A stretch of DNA of 64,000 bases from Dyella dinghuensis (GTDB lineage Bacteria; Pseudomonadota; Gammaproteobacteria; Xanthomonadales; Rhodanobacteraceae). The stretch lies in the NCBI RefSeq assembly GCF_003977615.1, contig NZ_RYZR01000008.1, positions 248,001 through 312,000 on the forward strand, read 5' to 3'. A program made the position numbers and the translations under genes. Under the pieces are notes generated by a model. It was not told the DNA's origin, made no database searches, and was given only the letters and a program-made list of their open reading frames with translations. Positions 27,832 to 36,020 of the stretch are shown here, one piece after another (positions within the stretch are counted from its first letter, which is position 1; every line of letters begins with the position of its first letter).

Positions 27832-28743
27832 ATGTCCAAGTCCTTGCCCGCGCTTGCCGGCGCGTTGTTGTTGCTTTGCGGTTGCGCCAGCCAGGCGCCG
27901 CATTCTTCCTCGCCTGCGGCATCCGCACCGGCTGCGGCAGCCAGCGCGCCCGCTGCGCCCGTCGCCACCACACCGGCCGACGACAACCTCAACGCGGTCG
28001 CCTGGAGCCAGACGGCGGTCGAGCACGACCTGATCTATCTGGAAACCTACCGCAACGCGCAATCGCAATTGCTCGGTGCACTGAAGGACAAGCAGTGGGA
28101 TGCATTGCCCAAGGACGATCGCATCGCCGCGTACAAAGGGCTGAAACCCGCCGTCATTCTGGATATCGACGAAACCGCCCTCGACAACTCTCCCTATCAG
28201 GCACGCTTGATCCATAGCGGCGGCGAATACAACGAGGCTGACTGGGCGGCATGGTGCAAGGAAGAACGCGCACGTGCATTGCCGGGTGCCGTAGCGTTCA
28301 CGCAGTTCGCGGCCAAGCACGGCATTGCGGTGATCTACATTTCGAACCGCTCGCAAGATCTGGATACCGCGACCATCGACAACCTGCGCAAGGTCGGTTT
28401 TCCTGTATCCGGTCCTGAGGCTTTCCTCGGCCTGGGCACCATCCTGCGCGGTTGCGATCAGGTCGGCACCGAGAAGAATTGCCGCCGCCAGCTGGTGAGC
28501 CAGCACTATCGGGTGCTGATGCAGTTCGGCGATCAGCTCGGCGATTTTGTGAGCGTGCTGACCAACACCGACGCAGGCCGCGCACAGGCGATTGCGCCCT
28601 ACATGAATTGGATCGGCACCCGCTGGTTCGTGCTGCCTAATCCGACCTATGGCTCGTGGGAGCCGGCCTTGTTCAACAACGAATGGGGCACCCCACGCGA
28701 CCAGCGTCGCCATCAGAAGATCGACGCGTTGCGAACAGATTGA
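27832..28743 (+). CDS. Class C acid phosphatase / 5'-nucleotidase lipoprotein e(P4) family
   Basis: A 303-residue lipoprotein: the signal ends in 'LLCGC' with Cys18, followed by an Ala/Pro/Ser-rich linker (about 20-55). The catalytic domain has the DDDD-type HAD motif 'VILDIDETALDN' (nucleophile and acid/base Asp) and 'VIYISNRSQ'. Family members hydrolyse nucleoside monophosphates and NMN at the outer membrane, feeding nucleoside uptake. Start ATG 27832 gives the lipoprotein signal; an upstream in-frame ATG at 27793 would bury it. An AT-rich intergenic region follows. Confidence 0.9.
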   Translation: MSKSLPALAGALLLLCGCASQAPHSSSPAASAPAAAASAPAAPVATTPADDNLNAVAWSQTAVEHDLIYLETYRNAQSQLLGALKDKQWDALPKDDRIAAYKGLKPAVILDIDETALDNSPYQARLIHSGGEYNEADWAAWCKEERARALPGAVAFTQFAAKHGIAVIYISNRSQDLDTATIDNLRKVGFPVSGPEAFLGLGTILRGCDQVGTEKNCRRQLVSQHYRVLMQFGDQLGDFVSVLTNTDAGRAQAIAPYMNWIGTRWFVLPNPTYGSWEPALFNNEWGTPRDQRRHQKIDALRTD

Positions 28744-28776
28744 TTCAAAATCAATAACTTAGATAGTTATATCTAA
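28739..28776. repeat. Two AT-rich palindromes after the e(P4) gene
   Basis: ATTGATT-CAA-AATCAAT (28739-28755) and TTAGATA-GTTA-TATCTAA (28759-28776) are perfect 7-bp dyads placed side by side. They stand out sharply in base composition from the GC-rich surroundings. They lie just upstream of the promoter at 28781, so they may be operator or UP-element DNA rather than a terminator. The first begins inside the last codons of the phosphatase gene. Confidence 0.6.
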
Positions 28777-28780
28777 AGTA

Positions 28781-28809
28781 TTGCATGAACTTAGGCGGAC
28801 CCGTATCAT
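28781..28809 (+). promoter_or_regulatory. Sigma-70-type promoter with a dyad around the -10
   Basis: TTGCAT (28781-28786) and TATCAT (28804-28809) are separated by exactly 17 nt. A 7-bp inverted repeat, GGCGGAC (28794-28800) and GTCCGCC (28813-28819), brackets the -10 box, as an operator would. The start point would be near 28816. Confidence 0.55.
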
Positions 28810-28815
28810 GGCGTC

Positions 28816-28916
28816 CGCCGATCCTGCTGACCTCCAATTTCTGCGGGCACGGCCATTTCCCTTCCGGCAATGCCGGCATCACCCCGCGAGGCCCAACGCC
28901 CGTGGGGTTTTTCTTT
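28816..28916 (+). ncRNA. Candidate leader RNA or small RNA of about 100 nt
   Basis: Transcription from the promoter at 28781-28809 would meet an intrinsic terminator about 100 nt later, before the lipoprotein gene at 28982. In between, CCGGC-AAT-GCCGG (28864-28876) forms a small stem. The product could be a free small RNA or an attenuated 5' leader. I do not recognise a known riboswitch, SRP RNA or 6S pattern. No convincing leader peptide with its own ribosome site is visible. Confidence 0.4.
28881..28916 (+). terminator. Intrinsic terminator upstream of the lipoprotein-plsB genes
   Basis: ACCCCGCG (28881-28888) pairs with CGTGGGGT (28901-28908, one G-T pair), with an inner GGC/GCC extension across a bulged A and a CCAAC loop. 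The T-rich tail TTTTTCTTT runs 28908-28916. This is a well-formed Rho-independent terminator lying 66 nt before a start codon rather than after a gene. Confidence 0.8.
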
Positions 28917-28981
28917 AAGATGCACCGCCAGCCTCATGCTGGCCCGGTCACGCGAGACCGCCCTCCTACGTGAGATATTCC

Positions 28982-29959
28982 ATGCGTTTTCAGACACTTG
29001 GCCGTAGCGTGCTGCTTCTGGCGATGGTCGCCCTGGTGGCCTGTCATAACAAAGAAGAGGCCACTTCGGCCGCGCCCGGCGGCGATACGCCCGAGGCAGC
29101 CGTGGAGCAATCTGTGACGCTGATCAAGAACGGCGATTTCGACGGCTTCTGGAAGCACGCCTTGCCTCCGGCCGACTACGCCACCATGCGCGCCGACTGG
29201 GCGCACGCCAACCCGAATCAACGCCCGATCACCGACGACGACCGCGCCCGCTTCAATCAGGCCGTCCAGCAGCTCACCGCGCCGGGCGCGGAGACCACGC
29301 TTTACGATCAGATCAAACCCAAGATCGCGCAGATGGATGCCCAGTATCACGACCAGCTGCCGGTGATGATCGGCATCGGTCAGGCGATCATCAGCACCGG
29401 CATCGCGCAGAACAAAACGATGACGGAACCGCAGAAACAGCAGGCGCGCGACGTGCTCAACGTGCTGCTTCCGTGGGCGCAGCAGACGCCGTGGTTCGAT
29501 CAGGACAAGGCCAAGCAGGCAGTGGGCGTAGCCGTCACCACGACACGGCAGCTCGATCTGAAAAGTGCCGACCAGCTGCAGAACATGGATTTCGACACCG
29601 CGATGAAGAAGTACTCCGTCGCGTACGGTGGCATCAAACAGCTGCTGACGATTTACGGACTTTCCGTCGACGACACGCTGAATTCCGTGAAAGTCAGCAC
29701 CGTCAGTCAGGACAACAACCAGGCACACGTGAAGATCGACTACACGCTACTCGGCAAGCCGCTTAGTACCGATTCGCAGCTGGTGCAGGTCGACGGCCGC
29801 TGGTACAGCCAGGATCTGATCAACAGCGAACACGCGCAGCACGAGCAAATCCTGCATCCGGCGCCGGCGGCAAGCAGCAGCGTTCCCGCGCCCGCCGGTA
29901 CAGCGCCCGCACCTGCCAGCAGCGTGAAGATGGCCAGTGCCGCGCCTGCTAAACCGTGA
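28982..29959 (+). CDS. Lipoprotein of unknown function preceding plsB
   Basis: A 325-residue protein with a lipoprotein signal ('LLLAMVALVAC', Cys about 21). The mature part is mostly helical, with 'EAAVEQSVTLIKNGDFDGFWKHAL' at the start and a two-beta-strand C-terminal section ('AHVKIDYTLLGKPLSTDSQLV'), rather like DUF4878-type export-linked folds, but I make no assignment. It ends with an Ala/Pro/Ser-rich tail (about 290-325). ATG 28982 is chosen over an in-frame ATG at 28970. plsB starts 23 nt downstream, so the two probably form an operon. A terminator lies upstream. Confidence 0.72.
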   Translation: MRFQTLGRSVLLLAMVALVACHNKEEATSAAPGGDTPEAAVEQSVTLIKNGDFDGFWKHALPPADYATMRADWAHANPNQRPITDDDRARFNQAVQQLTAPGAETTLYDQIKPKIAQMDAQYHDQLPVMIGIGQAIISTGIAQNKTMTEPQKQQARDVLNVLLPWAQQTPWFDQDKAKQAVGVAVTTTRQLDLKSADQLQNMDFDTAMKKYSVAYGGIKQLLTIYGLSVDDTLNSVKVSTVSQDNNQAHVKIDYTLLGKPLSTDSQLVQVDGRWYSQDLINSEHAQHEQILHPAPAASSSVPAPAGTAPAPASSVKMASAAPAKP

Positions 29960-29982
29960 GCTAAGGCCCTAGCCGCTACACT

Positions 29983-32625
29983 ATGCAGATGCCGACTATG
30001 ACGACCGCGGAAACCACATACCGCAGCCGCGCGCCCTGGTGGTTCAACCTCGCCGGGCACCTGCTCGAACCCTGGGTACGCATTCGCCGTGACCCGGCGG
30101 AACCGGCTGCGTTGCTGAAAAGCGATGCGCCCGTTTGCTATGTGATCGAACGCGATGGTTTTTCCGATGCGTTGATTCTCGACCGCGCCTGTCGCGAAGC
30201 CGGATTGCCAAGTCCAATGCAACCGCTGTTGCATACGCGCCGCAGGCGTTCGGTATTCGCCCTTGCACGTCGCGATGGCGAAGTGTTCGGACGCAATCGC
30301 GCCCGCTCGCCGAACGAACCGTTCGGTCAGTTGTTGCGCTCGATCGAAGGTTTCCCCGATCGCGATATCCAAATCGTGCCGGTGTCCATCTATGTAGGCC
30401 GCGCACCGACGCGTGAAACCGGTTGGTTCAGCGTGCTGTTCTCGGAAAACTGGGTCATGGTCGGCCGCTTCCGCCGCATGCTCGCGTTGTTGCTCAACGG
30501 GCGCGACACGGTAGTGCACTTCTCCGCGCCTGTATCGCTGCGCGAAGTCTTGAACGAAGCCGGCGAAGTTCAGCCCCAGCGCTTCGCCCGCAAGATGGCG
30601 CGTGTGCTGCGCACCCATTTCCGCCGCATCCGTGCTGCGGTCATCGGGCCAGACCTTTCGCACCGCCGCACCGTGGTCGATGCGGTGCTCAATGCCGAAC
30701 CCGTGCGTGCGGCAATCACTGCCACGGCGGTGAAGGAAAACATCAGCTACGCCAAGTCGTGGCAGAACGCGCACAAGATGATGATGGAAATTGCCGCCGA
30801 CTATTCGCACCCGGTGGTGCGTTCGGCGTCGTTCCTGCTGCGCAACTTCTGGAACAAGCTGTACGACGGCATCACCATGCATCACTTCGACAAGGCGCGC
30901 GCCGCCGCGCCTGGCTATGAAGTGGTGTATGTGCCCAGTCATCGCAGTCATGCGGATTATCTGCTGCTGTCGTATCAGCTGCATGCATCGGGTGTCGTCG
31001 TTCCACACATTGCGGCGGGTGTGAATCTCAATCTTCCGCTGATCGGTCCGCTTCTCCGCCGGGGCGGCGCGTTCTTCCTGCGCCGCAGCTTCAAGAAAGG
31101 CAGCGCGCTTTATCCGGTGGTCTTCAACGAATACGTCGCGCAGCTGATCGATCGCGGCGTGCCGATGGAATACTTCATCGAAGGCGGCCGCTCACGCACC
31201 GGTCGCTTGCTTGCACCGCGCGCCGGCATGCTGGTGATGACGGTGCGCGGATTCCTGCGTGCACCGCGTCGCCCGGTGCTGTTCCAGCCGGTCTACATCG
31301 GCTACGAAAAGCTGATGGAAGGCAAGAGCTACGCGGGCGAGTTGTCGGGACAGCCAAAAGAAAAGGAATCGCTGATCGGCTTGATTCGTGGCCTTGGCGT
31401 GTTGCGCCAACGCTACGGTCATGTCGCGCTGAATTTCGGCGAGCCGATCGAATTGACGCCGCTGCTCGATGCAGCCAGCGACAGCTGGCGCGATACGGTT
31501 GTCGATCCCAGCAGCAAGCCGGAATGGCTCAACAAGGTGGTCGACGACCTATCTGAAAAGATCCAGGTCAATATCAATCGCGCTGCGGACGTCAATCCGA
31601 TCAATCTGCTCGCGCTCGCTTTGTTGGCAACGCCGAAGCACGCGATGGCAGAGAGCGATCTGCTCGCGCAGCTCGATCTGATGAAGGCACTGCTCGAAGA
31701 ACTGCCCTATTCCGAGCGCATGACACTGACGCCAATGGACCCTGCCGCCATCGTCGCATACGGCGAACAGATGGGCTGGATCGTGCGCGTACGCCATCCG
31801 CTCGGCGATGTGCTCACCGTAGAGCCCGAACAAGCGGTACTGCTGAGCTACTTCCGCAACAACGTGCTGCATCTCACGGCGTGCGCAGCGTGGGTGGCGT
31901 GCTGCTTCCTCAACAATCGCCGCATGACGCGCGCATCGATTCTGCGACTGGGCCGCATCATTTATCCCTTCATCCAGAACGAGCTGTTCCTGCCGTGGGA
32001 TAGCGACGGGTTCGGCACGCAGTTGCAAGCCACCATCGATTTCTTTGTGCGCCGCGGCTTGCTTGAAGCGACGGGCGAAGGTCGCCTGCTGGAACGCGGC
32101 CCGGGTCAGGACGATGCGGCGTATCAACTGAAAGTGATCGCACGCAGCCTGATCCAGGCGTTCGAGCGCTACTACATCGCCATCGCCGCGTTGGCGAAGA
32201 ATGGCCCGCACACGATTACCGCGGCAGAACTCGAAAACGTCTGCACGCTCACCGCGCAACGTCTGAGCCTGCTCAACGAGCCTTCTGCGCCGGAGTTTTT
32301 CGACAAGGCACTCTTCCGCGGGTTCATCCAAAAACTGCGCGAACAACGCGTGGTGTGGACCGACGACAATGGCAAGCTCGATTACGACACGGCGCTGGAA
32401 GGCATGGTGCGCGACGCTCGCGTAATTCTCGCTCGCGAAATGCGCCACTCCATCCTCAAGATCACCGGCAACGACACGGAAACGCAGCGCGCCGCTGCCG
32501 AGCCTGACGCGGCACCCGCGTCGGCAGAAGAAACGGTAAATACCAGCGAAGAACTGCACCAGCGCCACGTGATCGCCGAACACCACGAACACGAGCATGA
32601 GCACGTCGATCAAAGCAAGGATTGA
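29983..32625 (+). CDS. plsB: Glycerol-3-phosphate 1-O-acyltransferase
   Basis: An 880-residue PlsB, the inner-membrane enzyme that puts the first acyl chain on glycerol 3-phosphate in phospholipid synthesis. The HX4D catalytic motif is His320-...-Asp325 in 'VPSHRSHADYLLLSY'. 'GAFFLRRSFK' and 'YFIEGGRSRTGRLLAPRAGML' are the substrate-binding motifs II and III, and 'PVLFQPVYIGYEKL' is motif IV. The C-terminus ends with a His/Glu-rich stretch. Length is slightly above the E. coli enzyme. It probably shares a transcript with the lipoprotein before it. Confidence 0.95.
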   Translation: MQMPTMTTAETTYRSRAPWWFNLAGHLLEPWVRIRRDPAEPAALLKSDAPVCYVIERDGFSDALILDRACREAGLPSPMQPLLHTRRRRSVFALARRDGEVFGRNRARSPNEPFGQLLRSIEGFPDRDIQIVPVSIYVGRAPTRETGWFSVLFSENWVMVGRFRRMLALLLNGRDTVVHFSAPVSLREVLNEAGEVQPQRFARKMARVLRTHFRRIRAAVIGPDLSHRRTVVDAVLNAEPVRAAITATAVKENISYAKSWQNAHKMMMEIAADYSHPVVRSASFLLRNFWNKLYDGITMHHFDKARAAAPGYEVVYVPSHRSHADYLLLSYQLHASGVVVPHIAAGVNLNLPLIGPLLRRGGAFFLRRSFKKGSALYPVVFNEYVAQLIDRGVPMEYFIEGGRSRTGRLLAPRAGMLVMTVRGFLRAPRRPVLFQPVYIGYEKLMEGKSYAGELSGQPKEKESLIGLIRGLGVLRQRYGHVALNFGEPIELTPLLDAASDSWRDTVVDPSSKPEWLNKVVDDLSEKIQVNINRAADVNPINLLALALLATPKHAMAESDLLAQLDLMKALLEELPYSERMTLTPMDPAAIVAYGEQMGWIVRVRHPLGDVLTVEPEQAVLLSYFRNNVLHLTACAAWVACCFLNNRRMTRASILRLGRIIYPFIQNELFLPWDSDGFGTQLQATIDFFVRRGLLEATGEGRLLERGPGQDDAAYQLKVIARSLIQAFERYYIAIAALAKNGPHTITAAELENVCTLTAQRLSLLNEPSAPEFFDKALFRGFIQKLREQRVVWTDDNGKLDYDTALEGMVRDARVILAREMRHSILKITGNDTETQRAAAEPDAAPASAEETVNTSEELHQRHVIAEHHEHEHEHVDQSKD

Positions 32626-32643
32626 TCGAACCGTCTGATCACA

Positions 32644-32669
32644 GCCGTTGCATCATTCCATGCAACGGC
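32644..32669. terminator. Hairpin between convergent plsB and LysR genes
   Basis: GCCGTTGCAT (32644-32653) and its exact complement (32660-32669) form a 10-bp stem with a 6-nt loop, halfway between the two converging stops. It may terminate in both directions, but T-runs are lacking. Confidence 0.6.
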
Positions 32670-32681
32670 CAGCATCACCAA

Positions 32682-33596
32682 TTACCGCGCGATGCCTTGT
32701 GTCACTGCATCGATGACGCACCGGCGAAACCAGACGTGTGCAGGATCGTCATTCGTTGATTCGTGCCAGAACGCAAGAATCGGCACAGCTTTCAGCTTGA
32801 TCGGCAGCGGCACTATCGCGATCGGCAACAGCGATGACAGATGGATGGCGTACGAACGCGGCACCGTCATCAGAAGATCCGTCGACGAGGCAATTTGACA
32901 AGCTGAAAAATAGTGCTGGCATACCAACCGCACGTGGCGAAACGTGCCGCTTTGCCCGAGCAACACATCCAGCGCGCTTGCTTCGCCGAGTGGCGAGACG
33001 GTGACATGTTCGGCCGCAAGATAATCGTTGCGTTTGAGCTGCGCCGATAAGGGATGCCCTTTGCGCATGACCACCACGAGCGATTCATCGACAAGATGCT
33101 GGCGAGCGATTTGTGGCCCAGCACGAAGCGGACGATCCACAACCAGATTCAACGTTCCAGCGCGCAATTCACGCTCCACATCATCCGCCGCAATGCGATG
33201 ACTCACCACACGCACCTGTGGCGCCTCGCGTTCAATCTGCTTCAACAACGCAGGCAACGCAATCGATTCGAGAATGTCGCGGAAGCCGATCGTGAACTCC
33301 AGCTCAAGCGTGGCAGGATCGAAGTGCCCCTGTGCATGCGTGCTCGCATGCAATCCTTCCAGATGCATTTGCACGGCGGGCATCATCGTGCGCACTTTTT
33401 CAGTGGGCAGTAGACGATTGCCCTGCCGAACGAAAAGTGGGTCGCCGAGATGATCGCGCAGGCGCTTCAACGCGTGCGTCACGGCGGGCTGCGTAAGGTG
33501 CAGCACACGCGCCGCGGCGCTGACGCCGCCATAGGTGTAGATCGCATCGAGCACGCGAAAAAGGTTCAGATCGATGCGGCTGTCGGTACGGTCCAT
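32682..33596 (-). CDS. LysR-family transcriptional regulator of the acyl-CoA operon
   Basis: A 304-residue LysR protein from ATG 33596 (MDRTDSRIDLNLFRVLD); an upstream in-frame ATG at 33635 is less likely. The N-terminal winged helix contains 'GVSAAARVLHLTQPAVTHALKRL' (recognition helix region, residues about 25-47), followed by the ligand-binding domain of the NodD/PcpR-like subgroup. It diverges from the acyl-CoA dehydrogenase operon and a 13-bp dyad lies between them, so it is the probable regulator of that operon. Confidence 0.88.
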   Translation of the reverse strand: MDRTDSRIDLNLFRVLDAIYTYGGVSAAARVLHLTQPAVTHALKRLRDHLGDPLFVRQGNRLLPTEKVRTMMPAVQMHLEGLHASTHAQGHFDPATLELEFTIGFRDILESIALPALLKQIEREAPQVRVVSHRIAADDVERELRAGTLNLVVDRPLRAGPQIARQHLVDESLVVVMRKGHPLSAQLKRNDYLAAEHVTVSPLGEASALDVLLGQSGTFRHVRLVCQHYFSACQIASSTDLLMTVPRSYAIHLSSLLPIAIVPLPIKLKAVPILAFWHESTNDDPAHVWFRRCVIDAVTQGIAR

Positions 33597-33636
33597 GAAG
33601 GCTCCAGAGATTGGCGAAAGGATACGCCAATCCATG

Positions 33637-33686
33637 CATGAAATTAATGACTACCCATAAGACATATTCATTTCATTAATTCCATG
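33637..33686. promoter_or_regulatory. Large AT-rich dyad, likely LysR operator
   Basis: CATGAAATTAATG (33637-33649) and CATTAATTCCATG (33674-33686) are inverted repeats with one mismatch in 13, separated by 24 nt. They are centred in the gap between the LysR gene start (33596) and the acyl-CoA dehydrogenase start (33724). LysR tetramers bind such extended dyads at divergent promoters. Confidence 0.6.
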
Positions 33687-33723
33687 GAAGTGCGTAGGCT
33701 GGCTGCATTCAGGAGGAGAATCC

Positions 33724-34950
33724 GTGGATTTCGCCCCATCCGAACGTAGTCAGGCACTGGCAGAACGCCTTACGCGCTTTATGCGCGAAGAGGTCGGCCC
33801 TGCTGAATCGGTTTTCGCCGCCTCGTTGACCGGCAGTCCCGATCACCAGGTCTGGCGACAACCCGCCATCATGGAAACGCTGAAGGCCAAAGCCCGCGGT
33901 GCGGGGCTCTGGAACCTGTTTCTGCCCGACGCCGAACATGGCGCGGGGCTCAGCAACGCGGAGTACGCGCCGCTGGCGGAAATCATGGGGCACTCCTTCA
34001 TCGCGCCCGAAGTGTTCAATTGCAGCGCGCCGGACACCGGCAATATGGAAGTGCTGCATCGTTACGGCAGCGACGAACAGAAAACGCGTTGGTTGAAGCC
34101 GCTGTTGGCGGGAGAGATACGTTCCGCCTTCGGCATGACCGAACCCGACGTTGCTTCTTCCGACGCGACCAACATGCAAGCCACCGCTCGCATCGACGGT
34201 GATCAGGTTGTGTTGAATGGCCGCAAGTGGTGGACGACGGGCGCCGGACATCCGCATTGCCGCTTCGTGATCTTCATGGGCGTGAGTAATCCCGACGCGC
34301 AGCCGTACCAGCGGCATACGATGGTGATCTGTCCACTTGATACGCCAGGCGTGAAGATCGAACGCATGTTGCCGGTGTTTCATCATTACGACGAACCGTC
34401 CGGTCACGGCGAACTCAGCTTCACCGATGTGCGCGTACCGATTGGCAACATCATCCTCGGACCCGGGCGCGGTTTCGAGATTGCACAAGGTCGACTTGGA
34501 CCAGGGCGCGTGCATCACTGCATGCGCGCCATCGGCGCTGCGGAACGCGCGTTGTCGTTGCTATGCAAACGTGCCGCGTCGCGTGTCGCGTTCGGAAAGC
34601 CGCTCGCTGAACTCGGCGGCAACGCGGACATCATCGCGAATCTACGCATGGTGATCGACCAGGCGCGGCTGCTGACGCTCAAGACCGCGTGGACGCTCGA
34701 CACACTTGGCACCAAGGCGGCACTGAGCCTGATTTCGCAGATCAAAGTCGTGGTGCCGAACGTCGCCCAACAAGCGGCGGAAGCAGCGATACAGATTCAC
34801 GGCGCCGCAGGCCTTTCCGACGATTTCCCGTTGACGCAACTGTTCGCCTACGCACGCGTGCTGCGCATCGCCGACGGCCCGGACGAAGTGCATCGTGGTG
34901 TCGTCGCCAAACTGGAAGCCAAGGCTCAAGCCAGCAAGGATTTTTTCTGA
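33724..34950 (+). CDS. Acyl-CoA dehydrogenase family protein
   Basis: A 408-residue flavoprotein. 'FGMTEPDVASSDATNMQATA' and 'NGRKWWTTGAGHPHC' are FAD-contacting segments of the middle beta domain; 'GPGRVHHCMRAIGAAERALSLLCKRA' and 'AAIQIHGAAGLSDDFPL' belong to the C-terminal helical domain. It is of the ACAD10/ACAD11 subgroup rather than of ordinary short-chain enzymes, judging from these segments and context. The start is GTG 33724 behind AGGAGG (33711-33716 area). Its stop overlaps the start of the phosphotransferase gene, so the two are coupled. Likely role: step in hydroxyacyl-CoA or fatty acid breakdown. Confidence 0.88.
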   Translation: MDFAPSERSQALAERLTRFMREEVGPAESVFAASLTGSPDHQVWRQPAIMETLKAKARGAGLWNLFLPDAEHGAGLSNAEYAPLAEIMGHSFIAPEVFNCSAPDTGNMEVLHRYGSDEQKTRWLKPLLAGEIRSAFGMTEPDVASSDATNMQATARIDGDQVVLNGRKWWTTGAGHPHCRFVIFMGVSNPDAQPYQRHTMVICPLDTPGVKIERMLPVFHHYDEPSGHGELSFTDVRVPIGNIILGPGRGFEIAQGRLGPGRVHHCMRAIGAAERALSLLCKRAASRVAFGKPLAELGGNADIIANLRMVIDQARLLTLKTAWTLDTLGTKAALSLISQIKVVVPNVAQQAAEAAIQIHGAAGLSDDFPLTQLFAYARVLRIADGPDEVHRGVVAKLEAKAQASKDFF

Positions 34951-36020
34951 TGAGCGACTCAGTGGATCAGGCACGCACGCTACGCGATGAAGACGCGTTC
35001 GACATCGCAAAGGTCGATGCATTCCTCAAGCAACACATCGAAGACCTTCACGGCACACCGACCGTCCGGCAGTTTCCGGGTGGCGCATCCAATCTGACGT
35101 ATCTGCTCTCCTACCGGGATCGCGAACTGGTTCTTCGTCGGCCACCCAAAGGTGCCAAGGCGAAATCCGCACATGACATGCTGCGCGAAGCGCACATCAT
35201 GTCGGCGCTCAAGCCTCACTACGCCTACGTGCCGGCCATCCTTGCCACGTGCGACGACGAATCCATTATTGGTCAACATTTTTATGTCATGGAGCGCCTG
35301 CGCGGCATCATCCTGCGCAGCGACTTTCCTGCCGATTTACAACTTCCCCCTAACGATGTCCGCACCTTGTGCACCAGCTTTGTCGATCGCCTGATCGAAT
35401 TACACAAAGTCGACACGTCGAGCCCGGACCTGCAATCCATCGGCCGTGGCGAGGGTTACATCGGACGTCAGGTTGGCGGCTGGAGCGAACGCTGGCATCA
35501 GGCACTCACCGAAGGCACTGACGCATGCGAAGACGTGCTCGCGTGGCTCGCACAAAAGCAACCGGCACGCGACACCGCAGCCTGCGTCATCCACAACGAT
35601 TTCCGCTTCGACAATGTAGTGCTGGATCCGGAACAACCGCTCCGCATCACTGGCGTACTCGACTGGGAACTGGCAACCATTGGCGATCCGCTGATGGATC
35701 TGGGCTCATCGTTGGCGTATTGGGTACAGGCGGACGACGAGGCGACGTTTCAGGCATTCCGCCGCCAGCCATCCAACGCACCCGGCATGCTCACGCGTCG
35801 CGAAATAATCGACTACTACGGCGAGCGCACAGGTTGGAGTGTCGACAACTTCGACTTCTACGAAGTGTTCGGCCTGTTCCGCCTGATGGTGATCATCCAG
35901 CAGATTTACCGGCGCTTTGTGCTTGGTCAAACCACCAATCCGCAATTTGCAGGCTTCGGTCATGCTGCACGCTATATGGGTAGCCGCTGCCGCCACATCA
36001 TTGCCCGCTCGGTGCTGTGA
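34950..36020 (+). CDS. APH-type phosphotransferase (ACAD10/11 kinase-domain-like)
   Basis: A 356-residue kinase-like protein of the aminoglycoside phosphotransferase/choline kinase fold. 'QFPGGASNLTYLL' is the nucleotide loop, the catalytic loop is 'VIHNDFRFDNVVLD' (HxDxxxxN), and 'GVLDWELATIGDPLMDLG' holds the metal-binding Asp. Its start ATG (34950) shares one base with the dehydrogenase stop. In animals the same kinase and dehydrogenase are fused in ACAD10 and ACAD11, which phosphorylate 4-hydroxyacyl-CoAs; the bacterial LvaA does this in levulinate breakdown. A similar activity is inferred here. It is not expected to be a drug-resistance enzyme. Confidence 0.85.
   Translation: MSDSVDQARTLRDEDAFDIAKVDAFLKQHIEDLHGTPTVRQFPGGASNLTYLLSYRDRELVLRRPPKGAKAKSAHDMLREAHIMSALKPHYAYVPAILATCDDESIIGQHFYVMERLRGIILRSDFPADLQLPPNDVRTLCTSFVDRLIELHKVDTSSPDLQSIGRGEGYIGRQVGGWSERWHQALTEGTDACEDVLAWLAQKQPARDTAACVIHNDFRFDNVVLDPEQPLRITGVLDWELATIGDPLMDLGSSLAYWVQADDEATFQAFRRQPSNAPGMLTRREIIDYYGERTGWSVDNFDFYEVFGLFRLMVIIQQIYRRFVLGQTTNPQFAGFGHAARYMGSRCRHIIARSVL

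Noticed and set aside
28785-28973. Possible 62-codon ORF between the e(P4) gene and the lipoprotein gene
   Set aside because: Its ATG lies inside the predicted promoter and it reads through an intrinsic terminator; composition is not protein-like.
34689-34949. N-terminal extension of the APH-type kinase
   Set aside because: It lies wholly inside the dehydrogenase gene in another frame and is Arg-rich; ATG 34950 couples directly to the upstream stop.
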